Source of the DNA: Candidatus Nitrospira nitrosa
Lineage (GTDB): Bacteria; Nitrospirota; Nitrospiria; Nitrospirales; Nitrospiraceae
Assembly (NCBI RefSeq): GCF_001458735.1
Contig: NZ_CZQA01000012.1
Span: forward strand, 62,001-126,000
DNA: 64,000 nt
Direction: 5' to 3'
A model generated the notes under the pieces. The model was given only the letters and a program-made list of their open reading frames with translations, was not told the DNA's origin and searched no databases. The number at the start of each line of letters is the position of its first letter. The first letter of the stretch is position 1. Of this stretch, positions 63,728 to 64,000 are shown piece after piece. A program made the translations under genes and the position numbers.

Positions 63728-63898
63728 GTGGCAGACATCCAGATTGACGATGGCATCATCAAAATTCTCACGCTCGACATCCAGGACCCCAAAGCGGCTG
63801 CTGTGCTCTCAGCATACCCTCAGGCTCGTTGGGCAGAAATCACTCGCCGAGCGATCAAGATCGGCCTGGGATACCTCAAGGGGGGGGAACAGGGATAG
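63728..63898 (+). CDS. Short protein ending after a G-tract, possibly phase-variable or truncated
   Basis: 56 residues from a GTG with AAGGAG five bases upstream; an in-frame ATG at 63659 without such a site is less likely. The product starts VADIQIDDGIIKILTLDIQDP and carries ARWAEITRRAIKIGLGYLK. An 8-base G-tract at 63880-63887 lies four codons before the stop. One base more or less in the tract would open the frame to the window edge in either case. I recognise no family. Confidence 0.5.
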   Translation: MADIQIDDGIIKILTLDIQDPKAAAVLSAYPQARWAEITRRAIKIGLGYLKGGEQG

Positions 63899-64000
63899 TT
63901 ACCAGGCCATTGACGGCCACAACGGCTGTTTCTGCTTGCAGGAGCTCGGTCGACTCAGGAGGGTCATTTCACGGCCGACCCTCTGGAGATCTTGCCTTCA

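Overview
The window looks like a chromosomal segment of a diderm, non-proteobacterial environmental bacterium, most likely a Nitrospira-type organism (Nitrospirota). This is an inference from the mix of gene families: amidotransferases and an initiating sugar transferase of the kinds found in exosortase-A-type polysaccharide loci, a small histidine-rich metal-binding protein of the SmbP type, abundant lipoproteins and outer-membrane proteins, and moderately high GC. No rRNA is present to confirm it. One tRNA-Phe gene is seen.

Region 1 (1-25.3 kb, all minus strand) is one long exopolysaccharide locus, read right to left. It opens with a NusG-like UpxY antiterminator and an orphan IS3 OrfA-like protein. 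Next come the export machinery (lipoprotein exporter, outer-membrane barrel, Wzc-type co-polymerase/tyrosine kinase), an initiating sugar transferase, a Wzx flippase, four soluble glycosyltransferases or GT39/GT2 enzymes, three asparagine-synthetase-like proteins, a methyltransferase, a FemAB-GNAT fusion, a polysaccharide-deacetylase-like protein and an O-antigen-ligase-type polymerase. Many junctions are 4-base ATGA overlaps. A terminator-like hairpin lies between the export genes and the sugar genes. The 850-bp control region (25.3-26.2 kb) separates the locus from a divergent NarL/LuxR-type regulator with an unusual receiver. It holds four tandem 22-bp repeats and a perfect 12-bp inverted repeat.

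Region 2 (27-35.3 kb) has tRNA-Phe, a heavy-metal RND efflux operon (TolC, adaptor, RND pump) ending in a small cytochrome c, an rRNA/tRNA 2'-O-methyltransferase of the SpoU family, a charged coiled-coil protein and an XRE-type regulator.

Region 3 (35.5-47.3 kb) is a patchwork of small secreted or membrane proteins of unknown role. It includes a lipoprotein with about twelve GxDxY repeats, two paralogous 14-kDa secreted proteins, a Tim44-domain protein and SmbP. Also here are soluble transhydrogenase SthA, a YbaK-domain deacylase, an SDR and a class-3 lipase.

Region 4 (47.3-51.1 kb) is accessory. It carries an IS110/IS1111-type element with 15-bp inverted repeats and a long downstream non-coding arm, a broken duplicate of a nearby gene, and a lone reverse transcriptase with an intact polymerase core and a large unassigned C-terminal half. 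The reverse transcriptase is preceded by several small hairpins, and it is the best candidate for an undescribed (anti-phage type) system.

Region 5 (51.1-64 kb) has RlmI and a thiamine-diphosphate 2-keto-acid decarboxylase. A sigma-54-promoted four-gene operon follows, probably for glucosyl/mannosylglycerate osmolyte synthesis (two glycosyltransferases, MscS-related membrane protein, HAD phosphatase). Then come a PIN toxin-antitoxin pair and a four-gene envelope lipoprotein operon (LPP20-like, LpoB-like, COG3014-like, second LPP20-like).
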